Below are positions 49,889 through 57,738 of a DNA stretch of 64,000 nt, piece after piece. The stretch is from Streptomyces sp. SA15. GTDB taxonomy: Bacteria > Actinomycetota > Actinomycetes > Streptomycetales > Streptomycetaceae. The stretch covers positions 26,419-90,418 of the forward strand of contig NZ_NTGE01000178.1 in assembly GCF_002291145.1 (NCBI RefSeq), read 5' to 3'. The translations under genes were made by a program, and so were the position numbers. Under the pieces are notes generated by a model, which saw only the letters and a program-made list of their open reading frames with translations, made no database searches and was not told the origin of the DNA. Numbering within the stretch: position 1 is the first letter of the stretch; every line of letters starts with the position of its first letter.

Positions 49889-51139
49889 ATGAGCTCCGCC
49901 ACCGAAACGGCGGCCCCCGCGAAGAAGCGGGGCTCCGGACTGTTCCAGGGCCTGCAGAAGGTCGGCCGCAGCCTCCAGCTCCCGATCGCCGTGCTGCCGG
50001 CGGCGGGCCTGATGGTCCGGCTCGGCCAGGACGACGTGTTCGGCAAGGACGGCCTCGGCTGGGACAAGGTCGCCTCGGTGTTCAACAACGCGGGCAGCGC
50101 CATCACCGGCGCCCTGCCGATGCTCTTCTGTATCGGCGTCGCCATCGGCTTCGCCAAGAAGTCCGACGGCTCGACCGCCCTCGCCGCGCTGGTGGGCTTC
50201 CTGGTCTACAGCAAGGTCCTCGAGTCCTTCCCGGTCACCGAGGCAAAGATCACCAAGGGTGCGGACATAGCCGCGACCTACAACAACCCGGGTGTCCTCG
50301 GCGGCATCACCATGGGTCTGCTCTCGGCGGTCCTGTGGCAGCGGTACCACCGCAAGAAGCTGGTGGACTGGCTCGGCTTCTTCAACGGCCGGCGTCTCGT
50401 CCCGATCATCATGGCCTTCGTCGGCGTCGCCGTCGGCGTCTTCTTCGGGCTGGTCTGGGAGCCGATCGGTGAGGCCATCGGCGAATTCGGCGAGTGGATG
50501 ACCGGCCTGGGGTCCTTCGGCGCGGCCCTCTTCGGCGCGATCAACCGCGCGCTCATCCCGATCGGCATGCACCAGTTCGTGAACACGGTGGCGTGGTTCC
50601 AGCTCGGCGACTTCAAGGACGCCGCCGGCGAGGTCGTCCACGGCGACTACAGCCGCTTCTTGGCCGGCGACCCGACCGCCGGAATGTTCATGTCCGGCTT
50701 CTTCCCGATCATGATGTTCGGTCTGCCGGCCGCGGCGATCGCCATCGCGCACTGCGCCCGCCCCGAGCGCCGCAAGGCCGTGATGGGCATGATGATCTCG
50801 CTCGCGCTGACCTCCTTCTTCACCGGTGTGACCGAGCCGATCGAGTTCTCGTTCATGTTCATCGCTCCGCTCCTGTACGTGATCCACGCGGTGTTGACCG
50901 CCGTCTCCATGGCCATCACCTGGGGCCTGGGCGTCCACGCGGGCTTCAACTTCTCCGCGGGCTTCATCGACTACGCCCTCAACTGGAACCTGGCCACCAA
51001 ACCCTGGCTGATCATCCCGATCGGCCTGGTCTTCGCGGCGATCTACTACACCGTATTCCGCTTCGCGATCACCAAGTTCGACCTCCCCACCCCGGGCCGC
51101 GAGCCCGAGGAGGAGGTCGAGGACCTCACCAAGGCGTGA
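49889..51139 (+). CDS. nagE2: PTS GlcNAc-type EIIC permease
   Basis: A 416-residue polytopic EIIC of the glucose superfamily for uptake with phosphorylation of N-acetylglucosamine. Signatures 'LQLPIAVLPAAGLMVRLGQD', 'RALIPIGMHQFVNTVAWFQL', 'AGMFMSGFFPIMMFGLPAAA' and 'GVTEPIEFSFMFIAPLLYVI' (the conserved GITEPIEF-type substrate motif). No EIIA or EIIB is fused, so it uses the divergent EIIB and the general EIIA. The ATG at 49889 has GGAGGA 4-5 nt upstream. By position it corresponds to the Streptomyces nagE2 locus; only one EIIC is seen here. Confidence 0.92.
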   Translation: MSSATETAAPAKKRGSGLFQGLQKVGRSLQLPIAVLPAAGLMVRLGQDDVFGKDGLGWDKVASVFNNAGSAITGALPMLFCIGVAIGFAKKSDGSTALAALVGFLVYSKVLESFPVTEAKITKGADIAATYNNPGVLGGITMGLLSAVLWQRYHRKKLVDWLGFFNGRRLVPIIMAFVGVAVGVFFGLVWEPIGEAIGEFGEWMTGLGSFGAALFGAINRALIPIGMHQFVNTVAWFQLGDFKDAAGEVVHGDYSRFLAGDPTAGMFMSGFFPIMMFGLPAAAIAIAHCARPERRKAVMGMMISLALTSFFTGVTEPIEFSFMFIAPLLYVIHAVLTAVSMAITWGLGVHAGFNFSAGFIDYALNWNLATKPWLIIPIGLVFAAIYYTVFRFAITKFDLPTPGREPEEEVEDLTKA

Positions 51140-51161
51140 GCAGTCCCTGAAGGGCAGCAGG

Positions 51162-51193
51162 AGGCCCCCGGAGCCGTCGAGCTCCGGGGGCCT
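51162..51193. terminator. Terminator after EIIC gene
   Basis: A 13-bp stem (AGGCCCCCGGAGC and complement), CGTCGA-type loop, then CCTTGT. It separates the EIIC gene from the convergent MBL-fold gene. Confidence 0.8.
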
Positions 51194-51201
51194 TGTCATG
51201 C

Positions 51202-51244
51202 CGTATGCACTGGAAGTCGTATGCGCTGGTAGCCGTATGCGCTA
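51202..51244. repeat. 16-nt tandem repeats, 2.7 copies
   Basis: CGTATGCGCTGGTAGC-type units at 51202, 51218 and 51234 lie between the terminator and the end of the MBL gene; the last copy runs into its stop codon. Confidence 0.7.
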
Positions 51245-51994
51245 GATCTCGTACGTCTGCCTCGGCGCCGCCAGTTCCACCGGGCCGTCGAAGGCCGCGC
51301 GGGCGTCGGACAGGTTGACCTGCGGGTCGGTCCACGGGGGGATGTGGGTGAGGACCAGGCGGCGGGCGCCTGCCCGGGCCGCCGTCTCACCCGCCTCGCG
51401 GCCGTTGAGGTGCAGGTCGGGGATGTTCTCCTTGCCGTACGTGAACGCGGCCTCGCACAGGAACAGGTCGGTGTCGCGGGCGAGTTCGTCCAGGGTCGGG
51501 GTGACGCCCGTGTCGCCGGAGTACGTCAGTGACGTGCCGGCGTGCTCGACGCGGATGCCGTACGCCTCGACGGGGTGGGCCACGCGCTCCGTGTGCACGG
51601 TGAACGGGCCGATCTCGAAGGTGGACGGCTTGACCGTGTGGAAGTCGAAGACCTCGCTCATGGACGAGGCGGTGGGGGTGTCCGCGTAGGCGGTGGTCAG
51701 CCGGTGTTCCGTGCCCTCGGGTCCGTAGACGGGGATCGGGTCGCAGCGGCCGCCGTCGTGGCGGTAGTAGCGCGCGACGAAGTACGCGCACATGTCGATG
51801 CAGTGGTCGGCGTGCAGATGGCTGAGGAAGATCGCGTCGAGGTCGTAGAGACCGCAGTGGCGCTGCAGCTCGCCCAGGGCACCGTTGCCCAGGTCGAGAA
51901 GCAGCCGGAAGCCGTCGGCCTCGACGAGGTAGCTCGAGCAGGCCGATTCCGCGGACGGGAACGACCCCGAGCAGCCGACGACGGTGAGCTTCAT
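51242..51994 (-). CDS. MBL-fold metal-dependent hydrolase
   Basis: A 250-residue metallo-beta-lactamase-fold protein: 'MKLTVVGCSGSFPSAESACS' start, the metal motif 'LSHLHADHCIDM' (HxHxDH), 'YSGDTGVTP' with the bridging Asp, and a C-terminal His in 'LVLTHIPPW'. It resembles ribonuclease Z-like/cAMP phosphodiesterase-like enzymes, without the exosite needed for a definite tRNase Z call. The ATG at 51994 has GGAGG upstream. In S. coelicolor a homologue sits at the same place next to nagE2. Confidence 0.9.
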   Translation of the reverse strand: MKLTVVGCSGSFPSAESACSSYLVEADGFRLLLDLGNGALGELQRHCGLYDLDAIFLSHLHADHCIDMCAYFVARYYRHDGGRCDPIPVYGPEGTEHRLTTAYADTPTASSMSEVFDFHTVKPSTFEIGPFTVHTERVAHPVEAYGIRVEHAGTSLTYSGDTGVTPTLDELARDTDLFLCEAAFTYGKENIPDLHLNGREAGETAARAGARRLVLTHIPPWTDPQVNLSDARAAFDGPVELAAPRQTYEI

Positions 51995-52205
51995 GAAACA
52001 GAAACCTCCGCTGGCGGGGAACGAGAGAAGGGGCGTCGGGGGTCGTGCGGTGCGTCGAGCGTAAGGCGCAAAACGCCGGGTCGCTCCTCCACCAAGGGCT
52101 GTTGTGGGCGAACTCACCTGTGGTGTCACCGAATCGGCTGGTCGCGGGGCGTGTGAGGTGTGGGAGGGGGCGCGCGGTGGCAGGCGCGCCGGTAACGTCG
52201 TCCTC

Positions 52206-52667
52206 ATGGACACGTCTTGGTGGCTCGCGATCGCGGCGGTGGTGCTGCTCGCGCTGGTCGCCACGCTCGTTGACGGCTGGGGGCGCGGACGGCGTCCGGC
52301 GGGGCGGCGGACGCGGCCGCCGGGGCGTGCGGAGGGGCCGGCGGGGCGGGCGCGTGTTCATCCGGTGCCGGCGGAGATCTGGTGGGCGAGTGTGCCGTTC
52401 GAGGAGGGGTCCGGGGGGAAGGACCGGCCGTGTCTGGTGCTGGCGGTGCGGGGGCGTCACGCGACCGTCGCGAAGATCACCAGCAAGTACCGCGATGAGC
52501 GGTCCGGGGTGATTCCGCTGCCGCCGGGCTCGGTGGGCGACGCGCACGGACGCGCCAGTTTCCTGGAGACGGACGAGCTGCGTCGGGTGCCGGTGGGGGA
52601 CTTCAGGCGGCGGGTGGGTGTGGTGGACCCGGTCCTGTGGGACCAGGTCCGTCACCTGGCTACATAG
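52206..52667 (+). CDS. Membrane-anchored PemK/MazF-like protein
   Basis: A 153-residue protein with an N-terminal membrane helix ('WWLAIAAVVLLALVATLVDG'), a basic Arg/Pro/Gly linker, and a PemK/MazF-like SH3 barrel: 'EIWWASVPFEEGSGGKDRPC' then 'LVLAVRGRHATVAKIT' and 'FLETDELRRVPVGDFRR'. The GEIWW...KDRPCLV pattern is the PemK signature. No antitoxin ORF is adjacent. MazF-fold proteins are sequence-specific endoribonucleases; a membrane-bound solitary member may be non-toxic (inference). The ATG at 52206 lacks a clear RBS. Confidence 0.82.
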   Translation: MDTSWWLAIAAVVLLALVATLVDGWGRGRRPAGRRTRPPGRAEGPAGRARVHPVPAEIWWASVPFEEGSGGKDRPCLVLAVRGRHATVAKITSKYRDERSGVIPLPPGSVGDAHGRASFLETDELRRVPVGDFRRRVGVVDPVLWDQVRHLAT

Positions 52668-52681
52668 CTACGGAGAAGGGC

Positions 52682-53632
52682 CTACGCCCAGAGCTGGCCC
52701 TGGAGGGTCTCGATGGCCTCTTCGGTGGTGGCCGCCGTGTAGACGCCCGTGGACAGGTACTTCCAGCCGCCGTCGGCGACGACGAACACGATGTCCGCGC
52801 TCTCGCCGGCCTTGACGGCCTTGTTGGCGACGCCGATCGCCGCGTGCAGGGCGGCGCCGGTGGAGACGCCCGCGAAGATGCCCTCCTGCTGGAGGAGCTC
52901 GCGGGTGCGGGTCACGGCGTCCGCGGAGCCGACGGAGAAGCGGGTGGTCAGGACGGAGGCGTCGTAGAGCTCGGGTACGAAGCCCTCGTCGAGGTTGCGC
53001 AGGCCGTACACCAGGTCGTCGTAGCGCGGTTCGGCGGCGACGATCTTGACGTCCGGTTTGTTCTCGCGGAGGTAGCGGCCGACGCCCATGAGGGTGCCGG
53101 TGGTGCCGAGGCCGGCGACGAAGTGGGTGACGGAGGGGAGGTCGGCGAGGATCTCGGGGCCTGTCGTCGCGTAGTGGGCGCCGGCGTTGTCCGGGTTGCC
53201 GTACTGGTAGAGCATGACCCAGTCGGGGTGCTCGGCGGCGATTTCCTTGGCTACCCGTACGGCGGTGTTGGAGCCGCCCGCGGCGGGGCTGGAGATGATC
53301 TCGGCGCCCCACATGCCGAGGAGGTCGCGCCTTTCCTGGGAGGTGTTCTCGGGCATCACGCAGACCATGCGGTAGCCCTTGAGCTTGGCGGCCATGGCGA
53401 GGGAGATGCCGGTGTTGCCGGAGGTGGGCTCGAGGATGGTGCAGCCCGGGGTCAGGCGGCCGTCCTTCTCGGCCTGCTCGATCATGTGCAGGGCGGGGCG
53501 GTCCTTGACCGAGCCGGTCGGGTTGCGGTCCTCCAGCTTGGCCCAGATGCTGACGTCGGCGGACGGGGAGAGCCGCGGCAGGCGCACCAACGGGGTGTTG
53601 CCCACCGCGGCCAGCGGGGAGTCGTAACGCAT
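52682..53632 (-). CDS. cysM: CysO-dependent cysteine synthase
   Basis: A 316-residue PLP enzyme. Lys43 in 'NPTGSVKDRPALHMIEQAEK' binds PLP, and the substrate loop is 'EPTSGNTGISLAMAAKLKGY'. Phosphate is held by 'GLGTTGTLMGVGRYL'. It is of the M. tuberculosis CysM type that uses O-phosphoserine and sulfur from thiocarboxylated CysO (family knowledge), supported by the adjacent MoaD-like gene (15 bp upstream) and the nearby Mec-type peptidase. The start at 53632 is canonical. Confidence 0.93.
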   Translation of the reverse strand: MRYDSPLAAVGNTPLVRLPRLSPSADVSIWAKLEDRNPTGSVKDRPALHMIEQAEKDGRLTPGCTILEPTSGNTGISLAMAAKLKGYRMVCVMPENTSQERRDLLGMWGAEIISSPAAGGSNTAVRVAKEIAAEHPDWVMLYQYGNPDNAGAHYATTGPEILADLPSVTHFVAGLGTTGTLMGVGRYLRENKPDVKIVAAEPRYDDLVYGLRNLDEGFVPELYDASVLTTRFSVGSADAVTRTRELLQQEGIFAGVSTGAALHAAIGVANKAVKAGESADIVFVVADGGWKYLSTGVYTAATTEEAIETLQGQLWA

Positions 53633-53647
53633 GGGTGGTCAGGGCCT

Positions 53648-53926
53648 CTAGGCCATGCCGCCGGCGACGGCCGGCAGGATGGTCACGTTGTCGCCGTCGG
53701 TGAGCTTGGTGTTGATGCCGTCGAGGAAGCGGACGTCCTCGTCGTTGAGGTAGACGTTGACGAAGCGGCGCAGCTGCTCGTCTTCCACGATGCGGGCGTG
53801 GATGCCCGCATGCCGGGTCTCGAGATCGGCGAAGAGCTCGGCGAGAGTGTCCCCGGTGCCCTCCACCGCCTTCTGGCCGTCGGTGTACTGGCGGAGGATG
53901 GTCGGGATGCGGACCTCGATGGCCAT
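53648..53926 (-). CDS. cysO: CysO-like MoaD/ThiS sulfur carrier
   Basis: A 92-residue ubiquitin-fold sulfur carrier. 'MAIEVRIPTILRQYTDGQKA' begins the beta-grasp fold, 'VNVYLNDEDVRFLDGINTKL' is the central strand, and the end is 'VTILPAVAGGMA'. Carriers of this class need a free Gly-Gly end for thiocarboxylation; here Met-Ala follows GG, so a protease must trim it, as in QbsE-type carriers. The Mec-type metallopeptidase at 55439 is a candidate. Translated just ahead of cysM. The ATG at 53926 has AGGAGCCCTGAGCC upstream. Confidence 0.92.
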   Translation of the reverse strand: MAIEVRIPTILRQYTDGQKAVEGTGDTLAELFADLETRHAGIHARIVEDEQLRRFVNVYLNDEDVRFLDGINTKLTDGDNVTILPAVAGGMA

Positions 53927-54044
53927 GGCTCAGGGCTCCTGTCGGATGGTGTTCGGGTCGGTGGGCGCGCGGCAGCGCGGTTCAGCAAGGGTTGTTGCGG
54001 TCCGGGCGCCGCGGCTCACGGCCGTACGGCGGCAGGGGGCAGCG

Positions 54045-54140
54045 TCAACAGATGGCGCTGGCGAGCCTGCACAGGTCGACGTGCAGCCGCGCCACGAGCA
54101 GCATGCCCGGCGTCTTTTCGCTCACGTCGTGGGAAACCAT
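54045..54140 (-). CDS. Cysteine-type leader peptide upstream of cysO-cysM
   Basis: A 31-residue peptide starting at ATG 54140 and ending '...GMLLVARLHVDLCRLASAIC'. It matches the actinobacterial putative leader peptides with a HVDLCR core and a terminal Cys that precede sulfur-assimilation genes. Cys codons at positions 24 and 31 could sense cysteinyl-tRNA supply by ribosome stalling (inference, by analogy with Cys-responsive attenuation). About 120 nt of GC-rich sequence with hairpin potential separate it from cysO. A longer open frame to 54242 has no RBS. Confidence 0.75.
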   Translation of the reverse strand: MVSHDVSEKTPGMLLVARLHVDLCRLASAIC

Positions 54141-54225
54141 GGGGTCATCGTATCGATTCCCGGTCCGGGTCCCGATATGTGATCCCACATTCCGGACGGT
54201 TTTCGGCCGGGGAGTGAGACGGTAC

Positions 54226-54352
54226 AGCTCAGGACGCCGCACGGCTCAGGACACTGCACGGCTCAGGACGCCGCACGGCTCAGGCACACCGCAGGGCTCA
54301 GGCAGACCCCACGGCTCACACACACCGCAAGGCTCAGGCACACCGCGGGCTC
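54226..54352. repeat. CACGGCTCAGGAC tandem repeats
   Basis: About seven degenerate copies of a 16-18-nt unit built on CACGGCTCAGG run from upstream of the leader peptide to the last codon of the LacI-family gene. No gene is predicted here. Confidence 0.8.
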
Positions 54353-55391
54353 AAGCGGACTCGCGAAGGACCAGCCGGGTCGGCACCACGACCGAGGACA
54401 CGTCCGGTGCGCCGGCCTGTGTGGTGCGGTCGTACAGCAGCCGGGCCATGAGGCGGCCCATGCCCTCGACGTCCTGGTGGACGGTGGTCAGCGGCGGGTC
54501 GGTCGACTCGGCGATCTCGGCCAGGTCGTCGAAGCCGACGACGGCCACGTCGTCCGGCACGCGGTACCCGCGTTCCCGCAGCGTCTGCAGCGCGCCGGAC
54601 GCCATGTAGTCCGAGGCGACGAACACGGCGTCCAGGTCGGGGCACCGGTCGAGCAGCGCGGCCATGGCGTCGGCGCCGCCCTGCCGCGTGTAGTCGGCCC
54701 TCTCGACCAGTGGGGGTTGGTCCAGGAGGACGTCCCGGTAGCCGGCGAGGCGGTCGACGGCGGAGTTCTCCTGGTCGTACGGGCCGGCGACGGTCGCGAT
54801 GTGCCGGCGGCCGAGCGAGACCAGGTGCTGGACGGCTTGCCGGGCTCCCCCGCGGTTGTCGCCGTCGACGTAGGTGTGTCCGCGCACGGTGTCGCCGTCG
54901 CGCAGGAGGGGGCGGCCGCCGAACACGGTGGGGATGGCGAGTCGGTCGATCATCGAGTGCAGCCGGTCGCCGGGGCGCAGGGAGAACAGCACGGCGCCGT
55001 CGACATGGCCGCCGCCGAGGAAGTCGGCCACGCGCGCGTAGTCGTCGGGCTCCTCGAGGAAGAGCAGGACGGCCTGTGCGCCGTGTTCCGCGAGTTCTCT
55101 GCGGACGCCGCGCAGCAGGCAGTCGAAGAAGGGGTCGATGAAGAGCCGGTTCTGCGGCTGGGTGGCGACGACGGCGACGGCGTTGGTGCGGTGGGTGACC
55201 AGCTGGCGGGCGGCCTGGTTGGGTACGTATCCGAGCTCGGCGATCACTTCCCGGACGCGGTCGACGACCTCCGCCCGCACCCTGGGCTCGGCGTTGATCA
55301 CCCGCGACACCGTGGACTTCGAGACTCCCGCCCGGCGGGCGACGTCCTCCAGCGTGGGGCGCCGCCCGTTCGTCCACTGCGTCAACACCAT
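54351..55391 (-). CDS. LacI-family transcriptional regulator
   Basis: A 346-residue sugar-responsive repressor. The N-terminal HTH is 'RPTLEDVARRAGVSKSTVSR' followed by 'VINAEPRVRAEVVDRVREVI' with the hinge 'PNQAARQL'. The periplasmic-binding-like domain has 'DGAVLFSLRPGD', 'VFVASDYMASGALQTLRERG' and 'DVAVVGFDDLAEIAESTDPP'. Start near 55391 (ATG), with GGAG immediately before it, so the exact start is uncertain. It sits between the leader peptide/cysO region and the Mec-type gene. No sugar genes adjoin, so the regulon is unknown. Confidence 0.9.
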   Translation of the reverse strand: MVLTQWTNGRRPTLEDVARRAGVSKSTVSRVINAEPRVRAEVVDRVREVIAELGYVPNQAARQLVTHRTNAVAVVATQPQNRLFIDPFFDCLLRGVRRELAEHGAQAVLLFLEEPDDYARVADFLGGGHVDGAVLFSLRPGDRLHSMIDRLAIPTVFGGRPLLRDGDTVRGHTYVDGDNRGGARQAVQHLVSLGRRHIATVAGPYDQENSAVDRLAGYRDVLLDQPPLVERADYTRQGGADAMAALLDRCPDLDAVFVASDYMASGALQTLRERGYRVPDDVAVVGFDDLAEIAESTDPPLTTVHQDVEGMGRLMARLLYDRTTQAGAPDVSSVVVPTRLVLRESA

Positions 55392-55438
55392 CTCCGATAC
55401 GGCGAGTTGTCCGGTGGCGTACGACTGGCGTACGGCGA

Positions 55439-55861
55439 TCAGTATGCCTCGACGACCTTGACCTCTTCCTCGGTCACCTCGCCCTCGAGGATCCGGAAGG
55501 AGCGGAACTGGAACTCGCCGAGGCCGTCCGTGTCGGCGGTGGAGACGAGGACGTAGTGGGCGCCTGGCTCCTGGGCGAGCTTGATGTCGGTACGGGAGGG
55601 GTAGGCCTCGGTCGCCGAGTGGGAGTGGTAGATGACCACCGCCTCCTCGCCGCGGGCCCGCATCTCCTTGTCGACCCGGAGCTGCTCCATGCTGTCGAAC
55701 TCGTAGAAGGTGGGAGAGCGCGCGGCGTTGAGCATCGGAATGTGGCGCTCGGGCCGGTCGGACTTCTCGGGGCCCGCGATGAGGCCGCACGCTTCGTCGG
55801 GGTGGTCCGCGCGCGCGTGCGCGACGATCTTGTCGTACAGATCCTGGGTGATGGTCAGCAT
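55439..55861 (-). CDS. mec: Mec-type M67 (JAMM) metallopeptidase
   Basis: A 140-residue JAB/MPN metalloprotease. The JAMM zinc site is 'IYHSHSATEAYPSRTDIKLA' (HxH...D), with an upstream Glu in 'HPDEACGLIAG'. In M. tuberculosis Mec+ releases cysteine from the CysO-cysteine adduct (family knowledge). The linked cysM and cysO at 52.7-53.9 kb support the same role here, and it may also trim the GGMA end of CysO. The LacI gene interrupts the usual mec-cysO-cysM order. The ATG is at 55861. Confidence 0.9.
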   Translation of the reverse strand: MLTITQDLYDKIVAHARADHPDEACGLIAGPEKSDRPERHIPMLNAARSPTFYEFDSMEQLRVDKEMRARGEEAVVIYHSHSATEAYPSRTDIKLAQEPGAHYVLVSTADTDGLGEFQFRSFRILEGEVTEEEVKVVEAY

Positions 55862-55881
55862 GCTGGTCAGGATAAGCAGAA

Positions 55882-55918
55882 GGGCCGTCCCGTACCGAGG
55901 GGTGGTACGGGACGGCCC
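55882..55918 (-). terminator. Terminator after amino-acid permease gene
   Basis: A perfect 15-bp stem (GGGCCGTCCCGTACC and complement), 7-nt loop, between the permease stop and the mec start. Confidence 0.8.
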
Positions 55919-55945
55919 ACATGCCGGACGGACGGGCGGAAGAGT

Positions 55946-57370
55946 TCAGCCGACCTTGTCGAACCGCGTCTCGTGGCGCTCCGCGATCTGCGGGTTGCGG
56001 CTCTTCAGGATCGTCCAGCCGATGCCCAGGGCGGCGGCCCAGCCGGCCATCACGTAGAGGCAGACGCGGGCGTCGGCGTCGTAGGCGATGAGGCCGGTGA
56101 CGAAGAGCAGGAAGGCGATGGCGACGTAGCTGCACTTCGAGCCGCCCGGCGCCGGGAAGGAGGAGGCGGGCAGGCGGCCCGCCTCGACCGCGCGGCGGTA
56201 GAGGACGTGGCTGACCAGGATCATCAGCCAGGTCCAGATGCCGGCGGCGGTGGCGACGGAGGTGACGTAGCCGAAGGCCTTCTCCGGGACGATGTAGTTC
56301 AGGATCACGCCGATGCCCATGAAGAGCACGGAGACGAGGATGCCGAAGGCGGGCGTCTTGGTCGACGACAGCTTGCTGAAGGCCTTGGGGGCCTCGCCGC
56401 TCTCGGCCAGGTTCCGCAGCATGCGGCCCGTGGAGTACATGCCGGAGTTGCAGGAGGACAGGGCGGCGGTCAGCACGACGAAGTTGACGATGCCGGCGCC
56501 GGCCGGGATGCCGATGACCGCGAAGGCCTTCACGAAGGGGCTGACGCCCTCGGCGAACTCGGTCCACTTCACCACGCAGAGGATGACGGTGAGGGCGCCG
56601 ACGTAGAACAGGGCGATGCGCCAGGGAAGGGTGTTGATCGCCTTGGGGAGGGTCTTCTCGGGGTCCTCGGACTCGCCGGCCGTGACACCGACGAGCTCGA
56701 CGGCGAGGTAGGCGAACATGACGCCCTGCAGGGTCATCAGGGACGAGCCGATGCCCTTGGGGAAGAAGCCGTCGAAGGCCCACAGGTTGGAGACGGCCGC
56801 GGTGTCACCGGCGTTGCTGAAGCCGAAGGTGAGCACGCCGAGGCCGATGACGATCATGCCGATCAGGGCGGTGACCTTGACCATCGAGAACCAGAACTCC
56901 AGCTCGCCGAAGAGCTTCACGGAGATCAGGTTGACCCCGAAGAGGATCACCAGGAAGACCAGGGCCGTCACCCACTGCGGGATGGACGGGAACCAGTAGT
57001 TGACGTAGATCGCGGCGGCGGTGAGCTCCGCCATGCCGGTGACCACCCACATCAGCCAGTACGTCCAGCCGGTGAAGTAGCCGAAGAACGGGCCGAGGAA
57101 TTCGCGGGAGTACTCCGCGAAGGAGCCCGAGACCGGGCGGTAGAGCAGCAGCTCGCCGAGTGCCCGCATGATGAAGAAGATGATCACGCCCGCGAGGGCG
57201 TACATGAGGATCAGGCTGGGTCCGGCTTTGGCGATGTTCGCCCCGGCGCCCAGGAAGAGGCCGACGCCGATGGCGCCGCCGATCGCGATCATCTGGACCT
57301 GACGGCTGCCGAGCCCGCGCTCGTACCCCTCTTCGGGGGTCTTCTCCGTGTCGACCTGCGCTGAGGTCAT
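55946..57370 (-). CDS. APC-family amino acid permease
   Basis: A 474-residue, 12-helix amino acid/proton symporter of the AAT type. 'RQVQMIAIGGAIGVGLFLGA' is the conserved first helix with the GGxIGxG substrate site; then 'ALGELLLYRPVSGSFAEYSR' and 'GVTAGESEDPEKTLPKAINT'. Related to the LysP/GabP/ProY group; substrate not predictable. The start at 57370 has GGAGAAAGGCG upstream. A 368-bp upstream region separates it from the DUF2017 gene and probably holds its promoter. Confidence 0.92.
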   Translation of the reverse strand: MTSAQVDTEKTPEEGYERGLGSRQVQMIAIGGAIGVGLFLGAGANIAKAGPSLILMYALAGVIIFFIMRALGELLLYRPVSGSFAEYSREFLGPFFGYFTGWTYWLMWVVTGMAELTAAAIYVNYWFPSIPQWVTALVFLVILFGVNLISVKLFGELEFWFSMVKVTALIGMIVIGLGVLTFGFSNAGDTAAVSNLWAFDGFFPKGIGSSLMTLQGVMFAYLAVELVGVTAGESEDPEKTLPKAINTLPWRIALFYVGALTVILCVVKWTEFAEGVSPFVKAFAVIGIPAGAGIVNFVVLTAALSSCNSGMYSTGRMLRNLAESGEAPKAFSKLSSTKTPAFGILVSVLFMGIGVILNYIVPEKAFGYVTSVATAAGIWTWLMILVSHVLYRRAVEAGRLPASSFPAPGGSKCSYVAIAFLLFVTGLIAYDADARVCLYVMAGWAAALGIGWTILKSRNPQIAERHETRFDKVG

Positions 57371-57738
57371 GTTTGTGGTGCGCCTTTCTCCATGCCGACC
57401 CGGGCCTCTCGTCGGCCTCGGATCGGGTCTCGATCCCCCCGGACTGATGGAGCTGAGCGGGTTTCGCGAGCCCGCCCGTGCCTGGCCGGCGATCCGCCGG
57501 CTCGGTGGCGCACCCGGCCGAACATACGGGTGGTGTTCGCCGGGCGGTCGTGAAGATTTATCACGGCCGCCACATTGATCACCTGCGCGAGGTGTGGCGC
57601 ATCACACAGGGAGAGGAGGACAAAGAGGACACAAAAGGGGCACAGTCGGCCGGAGCGGTGACGTGATCGTTATCCGGATTTGAGCGTCCTCTGAGCGAAC
57701 ACAGAACCGTCACAAGTCGGGAAATAAACCGTCACACA
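57371..57738. other. Intergenic region, likely permease promoter
   Basis: It contains GTGTG-N6-CACAC at 57592-57607, which resembles a Streptomyces Crp-type site, and two copies of AACCGTCACA near 57706 and 57728. No ORF with coding character is found. Confidence 0.4.

Noticed and set aside
57592..57607. Possible Crp site GTGTG-N6-CACAC upstream of the permease
   Set aside because: One base off the Streptomyces consensus and no promoter could be aligned; kept only as a note in the intergenic entry.
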